From Solimonas soli DSM 21787 (GTDB lineage: Bacteria > Pseudomonadota > Gammaproteobacteria > Nevskiales > Nevskiaceae), in the NCBI RefSeq assembly GCF_000474945.1, contig NZ_KI440836.1, positions 62,001 through 126,000 on the forward strand: DNA of 64,000 bases. Direction: 5' to 3'. The notes beneath the pieces were generated by a model, which was not told the DNA's origin, searched no databases, and saw only the letters and a program-made list of their open reading frames with translations. Positions 54,432-64,000 of the stretch are shown one piece after another. Position 1 is the stretch's first letter; every line of letters begins with the position of its first letter. Made by a program: the position numbers and the translations under genes.

Positions 54432-54808
54432 GCGAACCATTATGGCATCGCGCTTGGTACCGCGACCTTCTTGGCCACTGCGTTTGAGCTGCGCTTCCAT
54501 TTCGCCCAGAAGGCGACCTGCTTTATCTTTGTGTGCACAAAGAAAAGTAGGCAAAAGAAAGGCACCCCTGGCTCTGCGCTCCCGCTACGCGGGAGTTCCC
54601 TGTGGCGCTCGCCGCGAAGGACGCGGCCGAAACTCGCGATGCTGCGCATCGCTCAGACACTCGGCCGCTTCATCCCTTCACCGCTGCGCTCCTCGGCGCA
54701 ACGCAAAGGGGAACCAACAGCAAAAAGCATCGCGCTACGCGCGACAAAGAGACAACGAGACAACGAAGCAACTCCCGCTCCCGCATGCGCGGGGAAGGGT
54801 CGAAGCCT
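54432..54808. other. Repeat-rich intergenic region between oxyR and hemF
   Basis: No gene is visible. It holds a palindrome CTTTGTG-TG-CACAAAG (54527-54542), then AGAAAAGTAGGCAAAAGAAAGG, and a hairpin CTCCCGC-TAC-GCGGGAG (54579-54595). Short inverted motifs such as GCGATG/CATCGC follow, then a CCCGC/GCGGG hairpin near 54780-54795. The AAAG-rich block reads like a dispersed intergenic repeat, but I cannot confirm further copies in this window. Confidence 0.5.
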
Positions 54809-55789
54809 CTACCAATCCCGCGGCACCAGATACTTCGACAGCAGTTCCGCTTCCGGCGAGCCGGGCTCCGGCCGATAGTCGTACTGCCACGCCGCGAGCG
54901 GCGGCATCGACATCAGGATCGACTCGGTGCGGCCGCCGGACTGCAGGCCGAAAAGCGTGCCGCGATCCCAGACCAGGTTGAACTCGACGTAGCGGCCGCG
55001 CCGGTACAGCTGCCACTGGCGCTCACGCTCGCCGTATGGCGCGTCCTTGTGGCGCTCGACGATCGGCAGATAGGCATCGAGAAAATGATCGCCGACGCTG
55101 CGCTGCAGCGCGAAGCTGCGCGCGAAACCGCCGATGTGCCAGTCGTCGAAGAACAGGCCGCCGACGCCGCGCGGCTCGTTGCGGTGCTTGAGGAAGAAAT
55201 ACTCGTCGCACCACTTCTTCAATTTCGGATGGACCGGCGCGCCTTCGGCATCGACGAAACCTTCGCAGGCCCGGCGCGCGGTCGCGTGCCAGTGCTGCAC
55301 GTCGTCGTCGAAACCGTAGTACGGCGTCAGGTCGAAACCGCCGCCGAACCACCACACCGGCGGCGCATGCGCTTGATCGCTGCGCGATCCCGCTTCGCGA
55401 GCCAGCGCCGGGACCTCGGCAACGAAGAAGCGCACGTTGGCGTGCACGGTCGGCACGTAAGGATTGCGCGGATGGAAGACCAGCGACACGCCCATGGCGC
55501 GGAAGCCGCGGCCGGCAAGCTCCGGGCGGTTCTGCGTCGCCGACGGCGGCAAGCGCGTGCCGCGCACGTCGGAGAAAGCGACGCCGGCGCGCTCGAAGAC
55601 GCGACCCTCGCTCAGCACGCGCGTCTCGCCACGGCCCTGCAGCGGACTGTCGGCCGGCTTCTCCCAGGCATCGCGCAGGAAGCGCGCGCCGCCCTCGCCT
55701 TCGACCGTCTCGAGCGCCGCGCAGATGCGCTGCTGCAGATCGCGCAGATACGTTTCGACGGCGGCGCTGTCGATGGCTTCGATGCTCAT
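54809..55789 (-). CDS. hemF: Oxygen-dependent coproporphyrinogen III oxidase
   Basis: 326 residues. Motifs: [36 protein letters not shown] (catalytic His and Asn), [23 protein letters not shown] and the [28 protein letters not shown] block near the C-terminus, all conserved. It converts coproporphyrinogen III to protoporphyrinogen IX in haem synthesis using O2, indicating aerobic growth. The ATG at 55789 overlaps the tsaC stop codon as ATGA, so hemF is the third gene of a topA-tsaC-hemF operon. Confidence 0.97.
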   Translation of the reverse strand: MSIEAIDSAAVETYLRDLQQRICAALETVEGEGGARFLRDAWEKPADSPLQGRGETRVLSEGRVFERAGVAFSDVRGTRLPPSATQNRPELAGRGFRAMGVSLVFHPRNPYVPTVHANVRFFVAEVPALAREAGSRSDQAHAPPVWWFGGGFDLTPYYGFDDDVQHWHATARRACEGFVDAEGAPVHPKLKKWCDEYFFLKHRNEPRGVGGLFFDDWHIGGFARSFALQRSVGDHFLDAYLPIVERHKDAPYGERERQWQLYRRGRYVEFNLVWDRGTLFGLQSGGRTESILMSMPPLAAWQYDYRPEPGSPEAELLSKYLVPRDW

Positions 55790-56346
55790 CGGCGCAGGAT
55801 ATGTCCGGTCGAAACGTCGCGGATCGTGGTCGGCTTGGCCAGGCCGCCGAGTGCGCCCGGCACGATCGCGTCGAGCTCGTCGCGGAAATAGCGGCGCACC
55901 TCGAAGGCGCTGCGCGCCGGCTCGCGGCCGGCCGGGTTGGCACTGGTCGACACCAGCGGCCCGCCCCAGCGCTTGCACAGCGCGCGCACCACGGGATGCG
56001 CGGTCACGCGCACGGCGACGCCGTCGTGATCGCCGCTGATCCACATCGGGCAATAGTCCGTCGCCGGGAAGATCCAGGTCGCCGGCCCCGGCCAGGTCGC
56101 CGTCGCACGCTTCAGCGCATTGTTCGACGGCGCTTCGACGAAGGGCGCGAGCTGCGCGAAGTCGGCGGCGACGAGGATCAGGCCCTTTCCCCAGGGACGA
56201 TCCTTGAGCTCCAGGACGCGCGTCACGGCGCGCTCGCTGAGCGGATCGCAGGACAGGCCCCAGACCGCTTCGGTCGGACAGGCGACGACACCGCCGCGCG
56301 CCAGCGCCGCGATCGCGCTGCGCAGATGCCAGGGTGCGATGTCCAT
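55786..56346 (-). CDS. tsaC: Threonylcarbamoyl-AMP synthase TsaC (YrdC type)
   Basis: 186 residues, the short YrdC-type form without the Sua5 C-terminal domain. Motifs: [34 protein letters not shown] (nucleotide/HCO3 binding), [11 protein letters not shown] and [33 protein letters not shown]. It makes threonylcarbamoyl-AMP from Thr, bicarbonate and ATP for the t6A tRNA modification completed by TsaD, also in this window. The ATG at 56346 overlaps the topA stop by one base (TGATG), and its own stop overlaps hemF by four bases. Confidence 0.94.
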   Translation of the reverse strand: MDIAPWHLRSAIAALARGGVVACPTEAVWGLSCDPLSERAVTRVLELKDRPWGKGLILVAADFAQLAPFVEAPSNNALKRATATWPGPATWIFPATDYCPMWISGDHDGVAVRVTAHPVVRALCKRWGGPLVSTSANPAGREPARSAFEVRRYFRDELDAIVPGALGGLAKPTTIRDVSTGHILRR

Positions 56347-58823
56347 CACTTCTTCTTGGCAGCGGCTTTTTTCGTTGCCTTCTTCGTTGCCTTCTTCGTC
56401 GCCGTCTTCTTCGTCGTCGCCTTCTTGGCGGCGGCCTTCTTCGCCGGCACGGCGTCGTTCGCCGCCTCGGTCTTCGCCGCCACCTTGCGGGCCGTCTTCC
56501 TGGCGCCCTTCTTCGGCGCGCTCGCGGCCTCGGCGAGATAGGCCTCGCACTCGAATACGCTCAGCGACTCGGCTTCGCGACCGCGCGGCACCGGCGCGCG
56601 GCGCGCGCCGTCGCTGATGTACGGACCGAAGCGGCCCTTGATGATGCGGATGCCGGTGCCGTCGAAGCTCTTGATGGTCGCCGCCTCGAGCGCCGCCGCC
56701 TTCTGCTCGATCAGCTCGATCGCGCGCGGCAGTTCGACGGTGTACGGATCGTCATCCTTCTTCAGCGACACGAAGCTCTTGCCGTGGCGCACGTAGGGCC
56801 CGAAGCGGCCGATGTTGACTTCGACCTCCTCGCCGTTCGGCAGCGTGCCGAGCTTGCGCGGCAGCTGGAACAGCGCCAGCGCATCGTCGAGCGTGATGGT
56901 GTCGATGCGCTGGTTGGCGCGCAGCGAGGCGAAGCGCGGCTTGTCGGCGTCTTCCTTGGTGCCGATCTGCACGAAGGGCCCGTAGCGGCCGAGGCGCGCC
57001 GACACCGGCTTGCCCGACACCGGATCGGTGCCGATCTGCCGCGCTTCCGAGACTTCGGCGCGCGACAGTTCCATCTTCTCGTCGACGCGCGGCTTGAAGC
57101 CGCTCCAGAAGTCGGCGAGCAAGGGCTTCCACTGCTTCTCGCCGCGCGACACCGCGTCGAGCTCATCCTCGAGATGCGCGGTGAATTCGTAGTCGACGTA
57201 CTGCGTGAAGTGATCGGTGAGGAACTTGTTGACGATCATGCCGACGTCGGTCGGGATGAAGGCCTTGCCGTCGAGGCGCACGTAGTCGCGCGCCAGCAGC
57301 GTCGAGATGATGGACGCATAGGTCGACGGCCGGCCGATGTCGTATTCCTCGAGCGTCTTCACCAGGCTCGCTTCGGTATAACGCGGCGGCGGCTCGGTGA
57401 AGTGCTGGTCGGCGATCAGCTCGAGCAGCCTGACGCGGTCGCCGACGGCGAGCGCCGGCAGGCGCTTGTCGTCGTCGTCGTCTTCCTTGCCGCTCGGCGT
57501 GTCGACGTTCTGCAGATAGGCGGCGATGAAGCCGGGCTCGACCAGCGTCGAACCGGAGGCGCGGAAGGCGTGCGCACCGCGCGAACCCGCCGGCGCCTCG
57601 CCGGCGCGCAGCTCGGCGGTGACGGTGTCGTATACCGCCTGCTCCATCTGGCTGGCGATCGTGCGGCGCCAGATCAGCTCGTAGAGCTTGGCCTGGTCGG
57701 GCGCCAGATACCTGGCGACTTCCTTCGGCAGGCGGCCGGCCGCGGTCGGGCGCACGGCTTCGTGCGCTTCCTGCGCGTTCTTGCTCTTGGTCTTGTAGAA
57801 GCGCGGCTCCGGCGGCAGCGCCTTGGGCCCGAACTGCTGCGGGATCACGGTGCGGATGTCGGCGAGCGCGTCCTGCGCGAGATTCACCGAGTCGGTACGC
57901 ATGTAGGTGATCAGGCCGACGGTCTCGCCGCCGATGTCGACGCCTTCGTAGAGCTGCTGCGCGGCGCGCATCGTGCGGCTCGCCGAGAAGCCGAGCTTGC
58001 GGTTGGCTTCCTGCTGCAGCGTCGAGGTGGTGAACGGCGGCGCCGGATTGCGGCGGCGCTGCTTCCTGTCGACGCTGGCCACCAGCAACGTGCCGGCGGC
58101 GGCCTTCTGCACGGCGGCCTTGGCGCCCATCGCCCCGACCACGTTGACGAAGCTGAACTGCTCGACCTTGCGCCCGTCGAACTCGACGAGCTTGGCGCTG
58201 AACGCCGTCGCGTCCTTCTCGGCCTCGGCTTCGAGCGTCCAGTACTCGCGCGGCACGAAGGCCTTGATTTCCTCCTCGCGCTCGCAGATCAGGCGCAGCG
58301 CCGGCGACTGCACGCGGCCGGCAGACAGGCCCGGCTGCACCTTGCGCCACAGCAGCGGCGAGAGATTGAACCCGACGAGATAGTCGAGCGCGCGGCGCGC
58401 CTGCTGCGCGTTGACCAGATCCGTGGAAATGTCGCGCGGGTTCTGGATCGCCTTCTGCACCTCGCGCTGGGTGATCTCGTAGAAGACCACGCGCTTGACC
58501 GGCTTGCCCTTCAGCGCGTTCTTCTCGCGCAGCAGCTCGGCCAGATGCCAGGAGATCGCCTCGCCCTCGCGGTCAGGGTCGGTCGCCAGCCACAGCTCGT
58601 CGGCGTCCTTCAGCGCCGAGACGATCGCCTTCACGTGCTTCTCGTTGCGATCGATGATCTGGTACTTCATGTCGAAGCCGTGCGCGACATCGACGGCACC
58701 GTCCTTCGGCACCAGGTCGCGCACGTGACCGTAGCTCGCCAGGACTTCGAAATCCTTGCCGAGGTATTTCTTGATCGTCTTCGCCTTGGCCGGCGACTCG
58801 ACGATGACCAGATTCTTGCTCAT
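56346..58823 (-). CDS. topA: DNA topoisomerase I
   Basis: 825 residues. The TOPRIM domain opens with [20 protein letters not shown] and has the metal site [14 protein letters not shown]. The active-site Tyr is in [10 protein letters not shown]. The C-terminal domains carry repeated [13 protein letters not shown] and [12 protein letters not shown] units without Cys4 zinc fingers, unlike E. coli TopA, and end in a Lys/Ala/Thr-rich tail ([16 protein letters not shown]) that would bind DNA. It relaxes negative supercoils. It heads an operon with tsaC and hemF. A predicted promoter and Z-DNA-prone tract lie upstream. Confidence 0.97.
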   Translation of the reverse strand: MSKNLVIVESPAKAKTIKKYLGKDFEVLASYGHVRDLVPKDGAVDVAHGFDMKYQIIDRNEKHVKAIVSALKDADELWLATDPDREGEAISWHLAELLREKNALKGKPVKRVVFYEITQREVQKAIQNPRDISTDLVNAQQARRALDYLVGFNLSPLLWRKVQPGLSAGRVQSPALRLICEREEEIKAFVPREYWTLEAEAEKDATAFSAKLVEFDGRKVEQFSFVNVVGAMGAKAAVQKAAAGTLLVASVDRKQRRRNPAPPFTTSTLQQEANRKLGFSASRTMRAAQQLYEGVDIGGETVGLITYMRTDSVNLAQDALADIRTVIPQQFGPKALPPEPRFYKTKSKNAQEAHEAVRPTAAGRLPKEVARYLAPDQAKLYELIWRRTIASQMEQAVYDTVTAELRAGEAPAGSRGAHAFRASGSTLVEPGFIAAYLQNVDTPSGKEDDDDDKRLPALAVGDRVRLLELIADQHFTEPPPRYTEASLVKTLEEYDIGRPSTYASIISTLLARDYVRLDGKAFIPTDVGMIVNKFLTDHFTQYVDYEFTAHLEDELDAVSRGEKQWKPLLADFWSGFKPRVDEKMELSRAEVSEARQIGTDPVSGKPVSARLGRYGPFVQIGTKEDADKPRFASLRANQRIDTITLDDALALFQLPRKLGTLPNGEEVEVNIGRFGPYVRHGKSFVSLKKDDDPYTVELPRAIELIEQKAAALEAATIKSFDGTGIRIIKGRFGPYISDGARRAPVPRGREAESLSVFECEAYLAEAASAPKKGARKTARKVAAKTEAANDAVPAKKAAAKKATTKKTATKKATKKATKKAAAKKK

Positions 58824-58870
58824 TCAGTCCCATGTGGGGGGGAGCGGCCGGACCGGCCGCGTTTGGGCGC

Positions 58871-58900
58871 CTTATAAGCGGAAGGCTCCGCCCATGTCCA
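58871..58900 (-). promoter_or_regulatory. Predicted topA promoter
   Basis: On the minus strand, TGGACA (5 of 6 -35 positions) and TATAAG (5 of 6 -10 positions) are separated by 18 bases. The transcript would begin near 58863 with a leader of about 40 bases. The 18-base spacing is often seen in supercoiling-sensitive promoters. Confidence 0.6.
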
Positions 58901-58906
58901 GCCAAC

Positions 58907-58930
58907 CGCGCGCGCGCACGTGCGCGCGCG
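58907..58930. repeat. 24-bp alternating pyrimidine-purine tract, Z-DNA-prone
   Basis: The sequence alternates C/T and G/A for 24 bases and includes a perfect 22-bp palindrome centred on ACGT (58909-58930). It sits 6 bases upstream of the predicted topA -35 box. The remainder of 58824-59180 holds the hairpin repeat at 58980 and no gene. Confidence 0.85.
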
Positions 58931-58979
58931 AGGCGGCGGTCAGGAAATGCGCAAAAGGAAAAGATAATGACCTGCCGGA

Positions 58980-59024
58980 CCACCCCTCACCCTAACCCTC
59001 TCCCCGCCAGCGGGGAGAGGGAAC
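58980..59024. repeat. CCCTC/GAGGG hairpin repeat, second location
   Basis: It contains CACCCCTCACCCTAACCCTC continuing to TCCCCGCCAGCGGGGAGAGGG, a stem of about 10 bp. The first half is identical over about 24 bases to the right arm of the repeat at 25212-25342. It lies in the topA/smg spacer. Confidence 0.75.
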
Positions 59025-59180
59025 AGAAAGCCCGGCAGCGGGAAATCAGCTGGAGGCGCCGGCGAGCGAGCGTTGTGAGCAGGGCCGAGGTCGCGGCTCC
59101 CGCGCGCAGCTGTGCTGAAGCACAGCGAGCACGGAAGTCGCGAGATCGGCCCGCGCAGCAGCTCGGTCGCCGCCGCGGGC

Positions 59181-59648
59181 TCAGTGCTTGAATTCGCCGT
59201 GGTAGTAGACCATCTCCTCGATGTGCCCGAACGCCTCTTCGGCATCCGGCTGGTTCATCAGCACCAGCAGGCACACCCATTTGACGCGCTCGAGGTCGAT
59301 CTCCTCGGTCAGCGCCATCAGGCGGTCGACGATCAGCTCGCGCATCTCCGGCGTGATGATGCCGAGCTGCTCGAGATACATGATGAAGCCGCGGCACTCG
59401 GTCGAGATGCGCGCGGTTTCGTCACGCGTGTAGAGGCGCATCGCCCGGCCGGGACCGAAGACGAGCGGAAGCTGGCGTTGCTGAGCGAGGCCGTCGAGCC
59501 AGGTGAAGGCATGGCCGACTTCATCGTCCGGGAAGCCCGCCGCGATCAGTTCCTCGCGCAGCGTGTCCTGGTAATCGGCGTCGGAAAATTCGCCTTCCTG
59601 ATAGTTTTCGAACAGATACATCAGCACATCCAGGACCGTTTCTTTCAT
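59181..59648 (-). CDS. smg: Smg/DUF494-family protein
   Basis: 155 residues. Family signatures are MKETVLDVLMYLFENYQEGE at the N-terminus, AGFPDDEVGHAFTWLDGL, and CRGFIMYLEQLGIITPEMRELIVDRLMAL. The biochemical function is unknown. It sits between dprA and topA, as in many gammaproteobacteria. The ATG at 59648 is the start of the conserved N-terminus. It is soluble and acidic. Confidence 0.94.
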   Translation of the reverse strand: MKETVLDVLMYLFENYQEGEFSDADYQDTLREELIAAGFPDDEVGHAFTWLDGLAQQRQLPLVFGPGRAMRLYTRDETARISTECRGFIMYLEQLGIITPEMRELIVDRLMALTEEIDLERVKWVCLLVLMNQPDAEEAFGHIEEMVYYHGEFKH

Positions 59649-59756
59649 GTCGAGTCTCCAGTGCTGCCAGTACTGCCGTACTGTGTTCGCAGTGTAATGC
59701 CTTTTCGGTCGCCGGACCGGCCGCCGGTGCCGGCGCATGGACCGTTCAGACTCCCT

Positions 59757-60890
59757 CTATCGTGGGGGCAGGCGCTGATAGCGTCCTCCGGCCGCCGGCG
59801 CGATGCGTCCTTGCAGTTCGAGTATGGTCAAAGCCGTTTGCAGGTCGGCGACGGTCTGCCCGGTGCGTTCGACCAGCGCATCGAGCGTGAGCAGCTCGTC
59901 GCCGAGCGCGGCAAGGATCGCCGCCGCTGCCGGATCATCGCCTGCGAGCGGCGCCTCCGCCGCCGTCGGCATTTGCTCCGCAAGTCGCGTGCCGAGCCAG
60001 GGCCGCAGCAGCGGGCCGAGCTCCTCGAGAAGGTCGTCGACCGTCTCGACCAGCCTGGCGCCCTGGCGGATCAGTGCGTGGCAGCCGCGCGCCTGCGGGT
60101 TGTGGATCGAGCCCGGAATGGCGAACAGCTCGCGGCCCTGCTCGAGCGCGTAGCGCGCCGTGATCAGCGAGCCGGACTCGCGCGCCGCCTCGACCACCAG
60201 CACGCCCAGCGAAAGACCCGAGATGATGCGGTTGCGCCGCGGAAAATTCTCGGCGAGCGCCTGCACGCCGCTCGGGAATTCGGAGACCAGCACGCCGCGC
60301 GCGGCGATTTCGTGGGCGAGCGCCTTGTGCCGCGCCGGGTAGACGCGATCGAGACCGGTCGCGCAGACGGCGACGGTGTAGCCGCCGCCCTCGAGCGCGC
60401 CGCGATGCGCGGCACCGTCGATGCCGAGCGCCAGGCCCGAAGTGATGATGAGTCCACGTCGCGCCAGCTCGGCGGCGAAGGCGCGCGCGTTGTCGAGGCC
60501 CTGCGGCGTCGCCGCGCGGCTGCCGACGATGGCGAGCTGCGGCATGCCCAGCAGTTCGACATCGCCCTGCCAGAACAGCAGGGGCGGCGCCGCGGCGATC
60601 TGGCGCAGGGCGGCCGGATAAGCGGCGTCGGCGATCGTCAGCACGCCGCGGCCGGCGGCGTCGAGCCAGGCGAGATCGGCGGCGATGCCGGCCGCGTCCG
60701 GCTTCTTCAGCGCGTCGATCTGCGCGCCGCTCAGGCCGATGGCGCGCAGCGCGCTGCTCGAAGCGCCGACCGCGGCCTCGGCGCTGCCGAAGGACTCGAG
60801 CAAGCGGGAGACGGCGACGCTGCCGACGCCGGGGGCTCGGCAGAGCGCCAGCCAGGCTTTCAGCGCGGCGCCGTCCACGCTCCGCGGCAA
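59757..60890 (-). CDS. dprA: DNA-processing protein DprA
   Basis: 377 residues. The Rossmann-like core has the SMF motifs AIVGSRAATPQGLDNARAFA, GLIITSGLALGIDGAAHRGAL, TVAVCATGLDRVYPARHKAL and FPRRNRIISGLSLGVLVVEAARESGSLITARYALEQGRELFAIPGSI. The C-terminal winged domain (about 300-377) is present. It loads RecA on incoming single-stranded DNA during natural transformation. The start is TTG 60890 or GTG 60878; neither has a clear ribosome site. It is 22 bases after the LysM gene and probably co-transcribed with it. Confidence 0.93.
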   Translation of the reverse strand: MPRSVDGAALKAWLALCRAPGVGSVAVSRLLESFGSAEAAVGASSSALRAIGLSGAQIDALKKPDAAGIAADLAWLDAAGRGVLTIADAAYPAALRQIAAAPPLLFWQGDVELLGMPQLAIVGSRAATPQGLDNARAFAAELARRGLIITSGLALGIDGAAHRGALEGGGYTVAVCATGLDRVYPARHKALAHEIAARGVLVSEFPSGVQALAENFPRRNRIISGLSLGVLVVEAARESGSLITARYALEQGRELFAIPGSIHNPQARGCHALIRQGARLVETVDDLLEELGPLLRPWLGTRLAEQMPTAAEAPLAGDDPAAAAILAALGDELLTLDALVERTGQTVADLQTALTILELQGRIAPAAGGRYQRLPPR

Positions 60891-60912
60891 CGGGCGGGCC
60901 GTCGCGTCGTCA

Positions 60913-62070
60913 TCAGAACCGCTCGCCGTCCTGCGGCTGCTCGACGCGGTCGAGCGTATGGATCTCGCGTACCGCGCTCATCACCAGCGCGTAGGAGACC
61001 TTCGATTCCACCTTGAACACCATCAGCGTGCCGGCGTAGAGCTCCGGCAGGGCGACGAGGTGATTCGAGTACGGATCGCGCGCCTGCCGCCCCGCCTGCA
61101 GGATGCTCAGCACATGACCCGGCTCGATGCCTTCGCGCCTGCCGCGGTTCAGCGTCACCACCTGGTACTGGCCGATCTGCGACACGCCGTCGTAGACCGA
61201 CAGGATGCGGCCGCCGATCCTGTGCGTCGGTGCGTGCGGATAGAAGTTGGTGTCGAGGGTTTCGTCGGCCGGCGGAATCAGGCGGTCGCCGGCCAGCGCC
61301 TCGCGATCGCTGCGCGTGATGAGTCCGGTCGCCGGAGTGCCGAAGGCGCGCACTTCGACCGCGCCGACCGGCGTGCCTTCCCAGCCGAGCAGTTCGCCGG
61401 AATCCGGATCGACCATCTTGCTGCCGAGGCGGATCGCGTCCCAGCGCGTGCGGCCGCCGTTCGGCAGCTTCTGCATGTAGATCAGGCTGCCGGCGCCTTC
61501 GATGACGTGCGGATCGACGAAGCTGAGAATGTACGGCGCGTCGCGCAGCTGCTCGGCGTCGACCAGGCGCGGATTGCTGAGGAAGTCGCGGATCGATTCG
61601 AGCGGAATGGTCGGGATCGCCTGGGCTAGCGGCAGCTCGCGCACGCGCGGCGAGAGGTATTCGGTGTCGGCGCTGAGGCCGTCGGCGGCCATGATCATCG
61701 GCCGGCCGTCGCGCCAGACCAGGGTCAGCACGTCGCCGGGATAGATCAGATGCGGATTCTTGACCTGGTCGTTGACGTACCAGATCTCCGGCCACTGCCA
61801 GGGCTGCTTGATGAAGTGATTGGCGATGCCCCACAGCGTGTCGCCCTTCTTGACGACATAGCGCAGCGGCGCATCCTCGCGCAGCGCGACGGGCGCGCCT
61901 TGCTGCCGGGGCGGCGGCATCACGGCCGGTTCCGCGGCCTGACTCGGCGCGGCCTGCGGCGCCTGGCTGGCCGGCGCCTCGCTGTGCAGCGGCGCGCGAC
62001 CCGCGCAGGCCGTCAGCAGCGCCGCCGCCAGCGCGCCGTGGATGATCGTCAAGCCGTTATACTTGCGCAT
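60913..62070 (-). CDS. LysM-domain lipoprotein
   Basis: 385 residues. The signal ends in a lipobox (LLTAC) near residue 22, then a Pro/Ala/Gln-rich linker leads to a LysM motif at about 70-120 ([29 protein letters not shown]). LysM binds peptidoglycan glycan strands. The following 260 residues have no recognised catalytic site; a homologous gene precedes dprA in Pseudomonas. It may link outer membrane or envelope to the cell wall. TTGACG and TCTAGA, 16 bases apart on its strand, form a weak promoter shared with the divergent def gene. Confidence 0.9.
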   Translation of the reverse strand: MRKYNGLTIIHGALAAALLTACAGRAPLHSEAPASQAPQAAPSQAAEPAVMPPPRQQGAPVALREDAPLRYVVKKGDTLWGIANHFIKQPWQWPEIWYVNDQVKNPHLIYPGDVLTLVWRDGRPMIMAADGLSADTEYLSPRVRELPLAQAIPTIPLESIRDFLSNPRLVDAEQLRDAPYILSFVDPHVIEGAGSLIYMQKLPNGGRTRWDAIRLGSKMVDPDSGELLGWEGTPVGAVEVRAFGTPATGLITRSDREALAGDRLIPPADETLDTNFYPHAPTHRIGGRILSVYDGVSQIGQYQVVTLNRGRREGIEPGHVLSILQAGRQARDPYSNHLVALPELYAGTLMVFKVESKVSYALVMSAVREIHTLDRVEQPQDGERF

Positions 62071-62171
62071 GGCGGCGCGTCCCCCGGAGGCTCTGCCAAT
62101 GTCCGCAAACTCTAGACGGCTCAATTGTTTGCCGTCAACTTCAGCGGTTGTTTCTCAAGCCGGTTGCACCC

Positions 62172-62675
62172 ATGTCGCTGCTCACCATCCTCCACCATCC
62201 CGACCCGCGCCTGCGCCAGAAGGCGCAGCCGGTGACCGTCTTCGACGACGCCTTGCAACGGCTGATCGACGACATGTTCGAGACCATGTACGACGCGCCC
62301 GGCGTGGGGCTGGCGGCGACGCAGGTCGGCGTCGCCATGCGACTGGCGGTGATGGACTGCAGCGAGGACAAGAGCAAGCCCGCGCCGATCGTCATCATCA
62401 ATCCCGAGATCGTCGATCCGGCCGAGCGCGTCGAGATGGAGGAAGGCTGCCTCTCGGTGCCCGGCGTCGCCGACAAGGTGCAGCGCTACAACCGGCTGAA
62501 GCTGCGCGCGCTGGATCGCCACGGCGCGCCCTTCGAACTCGAGGCCGAGGGCTTGTTGGCACAGGCCGTGCAGCATGAAATCGACCATCTCGATGGCAAG
62601 CTGTATATCGACTACCTCTCGGCCCTGAAGCGCGAGCGCATCGGCAAGAAGCTGGCAAAAGCGCGGCGGGCCTGA
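62172..62675 (+). CDS. def: Peptide deformylase
   Basis: 167 residues. All three motifs are intact: [10 protein letters not shown] (motif 1), EGCLSVPG (motif 2, metal Cys) and QHEIDHLDG (motif 3, metal His and catalytic Glu). It removes the formyl group from new N-terminal formyl-Met. The ATG at 62172 opens [14 protein letters not shown], the usual start. It is separated from fmt by one extra gene. It is divergent from the LysM gene. Confidence 0.98.
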   Translation: MSLLTILHHPDPRLRQKAQPVTVFDDALQRLIDDMFETMYDAPGVGLAATQVGVAMRLAVMDCSEDKSKPAPIVIINPEIVDPAERVEMEEGCLSVPGVADKVQRYNRLKLRALDRHGAPFELEAEGLLAQAVQHEIDHLDGKLYIDYLSALKRERIGKKLAKARRA

Positions 62676-62697
62676 AACCCTCTTCGAAGGAGCGGCA

Positions 62698-63210
62698 ATG
62701 ACAAGGATGCGCCCGGGGATGTTGCTGGCCGGCCTGCTGCTGGTCTGCGGCACGGCCGCGATCGCCGGACCCCTGGCGGTCGACACGCTGGACGGCGATC
62801 CGACCACCGTGCCCGACGGCCTCGCCGCCGGCCCGAAGCTGCTGGTCATCGCCTTCTCCAAGGCCGCGCGCAAGCAGACCGACGACTGGAACGCGCACCT
62901 CGCCGCGCTGTGCAAGAGCGGCACGCCGGGCTGCTACGACGTCGCCGTCGTCGAGGGCATGCCGAGCTTCGTCATGGACATGGCGATCGGCCGCATGCGC
63001 GACAAGGTGCCGCCGCCCGAGCGCGCCCATCACCTGCTGGCCATGAAGGGCACGGAAGACTGGAAGCAGCTGGCGGCGACGCCCGCGGCGCCGGGCGACG
63101 ATGCCTACCTGGTGCTGCTCGGCGCCGACGGCGCCGTGCGCTGGCGCGCGCAGGGTTCGTGGAGCGCCAGCGCCGAAGCCGGGCTGCAGAACGCCCTGAA
63201 GGCGCACTGA
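62698..63210 (+). CDS. Predicted periplasmic thioredoxin-fold-like protein
   Basis: 170 residues. A signal peptide (about 1-23, ending AIAG) is clear. The mature part reads [48 protein letters not shown], a beta-alpha-beta opening typical of a thioredoxin fold with no CxxC. It resembles ATP10-type or other redox-inactive members, but I cannot assign a family with confidence. Two cysteines near residues 79 and 86 (CKSGTPGC) could form a disulfide. A strong GAAGGAG precedes the ATG. It sits between def and fmt, which normally adjoin each other. Confidence 0.65.
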   Translation: MTRMRPGMLLAGLLLVCGTAAIAGPLAVDTLDGDPTTVPDGLAAGPKLLVIAFSKAARKQTDDWNAHLAALCKSGTPGCYDVAVVEGMPSFVMDMAIGRMRDKVPPPERAHHLLAMKGTEDWKQLAATPAAPGDDAYLVLLGADGAVRWRAQGSWSASAEAGLQNALKAH

Positions 63211-63229
63211 CGATGAGGGCCGCGGCGAC

Positions 63230-64000
63230 GTGAGACTGGTCTTTGCCGGCACGCCGGATTTCGCCGTCGCCGCCCTCGATGCGATCCATGCCGCCGGCCA
63301 TCGCATCGTCGGCGTCTACACGCAGCCGGATCGTCCGGCCGGCCGCGGCCGCAGGCTGACACCCTCGCCGGTCGCGCTGCGCGCCGCCGCGCTCGGCCTG
63401 CCGCTGTTCAAGCCCGAACGCCTGCGCGGCGAAGCCGAACAGGCCGCGCTGCGCGCGCTGGCGCCGGAGGTCATGGTGGTCGTCGCCTACGGCCTGATCC
63501 TGCCGCAGGCGGTGCTCGACATTCCGCGTCACGGCTGCCTCAACATTCACGCCTCGCTGCTGCCGCGCTGGCGCGGCGCGGCGCCGATCCAGCGCGCCAT
63601 CGAGGCCGGCGACACCGAGAGCGGCGTGACCATCATGCGCATGGACGCCGGCCTCGATACCGGGCCGATGCTGCTGGTCGACCGCCTGCCGATCGACGAC
63701 ACGACGACGGCGGCGACGCTGCACGACGCCCTGGCCGCGATGGGCGCCCGCCTGATCGTCGCCGCACTCGACGGCCTCGCCGCCGGCACCCTGCAGGCGA
63801 CGCCGCAGCCGGCCGAAGGCGCGACCTACGCGAAGAAGTTCGACAAGGACGAGGCGCGCATCGACTGGACGCAGTCGGCGGCGGTCGTCGCGCGCCGCAT
63901 CCGCGCCTTCAACCCGGCGCCCGGCGCCTGGACCGAACTCGACGGCGAACGCATCCGCTGCTTCGACGCGCGCGCCGCCGCGCCCGGCAGCGGCGCGGCG
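63230..64000 (+). CDS. fmt: Methionyl-tRNA formyltransferase, cut off by the window edge
   Basis: 257 codons are visible, from GTG 63230 to the last base of the window; the family is about 310-315 residues, so the C-terminal tRNA-binding domain is cut. The catalytic domain is intact: [17 protein letters not shown] at the N-terminus, [34 protein letters not shown] (catalytic Asn/His region) and [17 protein letters not shown]. It formylates initiator Met-tRNA using 10-formyl-THF. It is the third gene after def and the thioredoxin-like gene. An ATG at 63213 in another frame stops at once. Confidence 0.97.
   Translation, partial: MRLVFAGTPDFAVAALDAIHAAGHRIVGVYTQPDRPAGRGRRLTPSPVALRAAALGLPLFKPERLRGEAEQAALRALAPEVMVVVAYGLILPQAVLDIPRHGCLNIHASLLPRWRGAAPIQRAIEAGDTESGVTIMRMDAGLDTGPMLLVDRLPIDDTTTAATLHDALAAMGARLIVAALDGLAAGTLQATPQPAEGATYAKKFDKDEARIDWTQSAAVVARRIRAFNPAPGAWTELDGERIRCFDARAAAPGSGAA

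Noticed and set aside
54435-54880. Open frames across the oxyR/hemF spacer
   Set aside because: They run through palindromes and repeats, lack ribosome sites and codon bias, and carry no motif.

Overview
This 64 kb window is a stretch of ordinary chromosome from a GC-rich, aerobic Gram-negative bacterium. The gene content is gammaproteobacterial: the rpsU-yqeY-dnaG-rpoD block with divergent tsaD, the def/fmt locus divergent from LysM-dprA-smg-topA-tsaC-hemF, a convergent ppx/ppk1 pair, OxyR/KatG, LpxO and RmuC. Placement near the Nevskiales/Xanthomonadales is inferred from gene order and protein wording, without any search. Coding density is about 95 percent. I see no rRNA, tRNA, CRISPR array, prophage or insertion sequence.

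Layout. 0-10 kb: aldehyde dehydrogenase, a lipid-anchored penicillin-acylase/AHL-acylase-like enzyme, an endonuclease/phosphatase-fold protein, cardiolipin synthase, an SBF-like transporter and a TonB-dependent siderophore receptor. 10-20 kb: a GT25 glycosyltransferase, AcuI-like reductase, PdxH, a dienoyl-CoA-reductase-type SDR, a PCuAC copper chaperone, cold-shock protein, M48 lipoprotein, RmuC, nitronate monooxygenase, an NHL lipoprotein and LpxO. 20-28 kb: KatG with a possible OxyR site, GlyS (no GlyQ beside it), GmhB, FolB, TsaD and S21. 28-36 kb: YqeY, DnaG, RpoD and a MASE1-CHASE-PAS-PAS-GGDEF-EAL protein. 36-46 kb: an outer-membrane protein, two small cytochromes c, Ppx, Ppk1, EcsC-like, NRDE, pteridine reductase and UppP. 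45-50 kb: a MarR-controlled tripartite efflux operon with a perfect 24-bp operator palindrome. 50-64 kb: Cca, Slt, OxyR, HemF-TsaC-TopA, Smg, DprA, a LysM lipoprotein, Def, a thioredoxin-fold-like protein and a truncated Fmt.

How genes connect. OxyR (54 kb) has both redox cysteines and probably controls katG (22 kb). TsaC and TsaD are two t6A-pathway enzymes. Def and Fmt are the formyl-Met pair. Ppx and Ppk1 turn over polyphosphate. GmhB, LpxO and the GT25 enzyme act on lipopolysaccharide, while UppP, Slt and the LysM protein concern the cell wall.

The most unusual points are: a DnaG primase that has lost all four zinc ligands of its N-terminal domain; a small two-hairpin repeat present in three copies, one inserted in frame inside tsaD with a compensatory stem change and one supplying the tsaD C-terminus; a 24-bp alternating C/G-rich Z-DNA-prone tract directly upstream of the topA promoter; and a perfect hairpin abutting the rmuC start codon.
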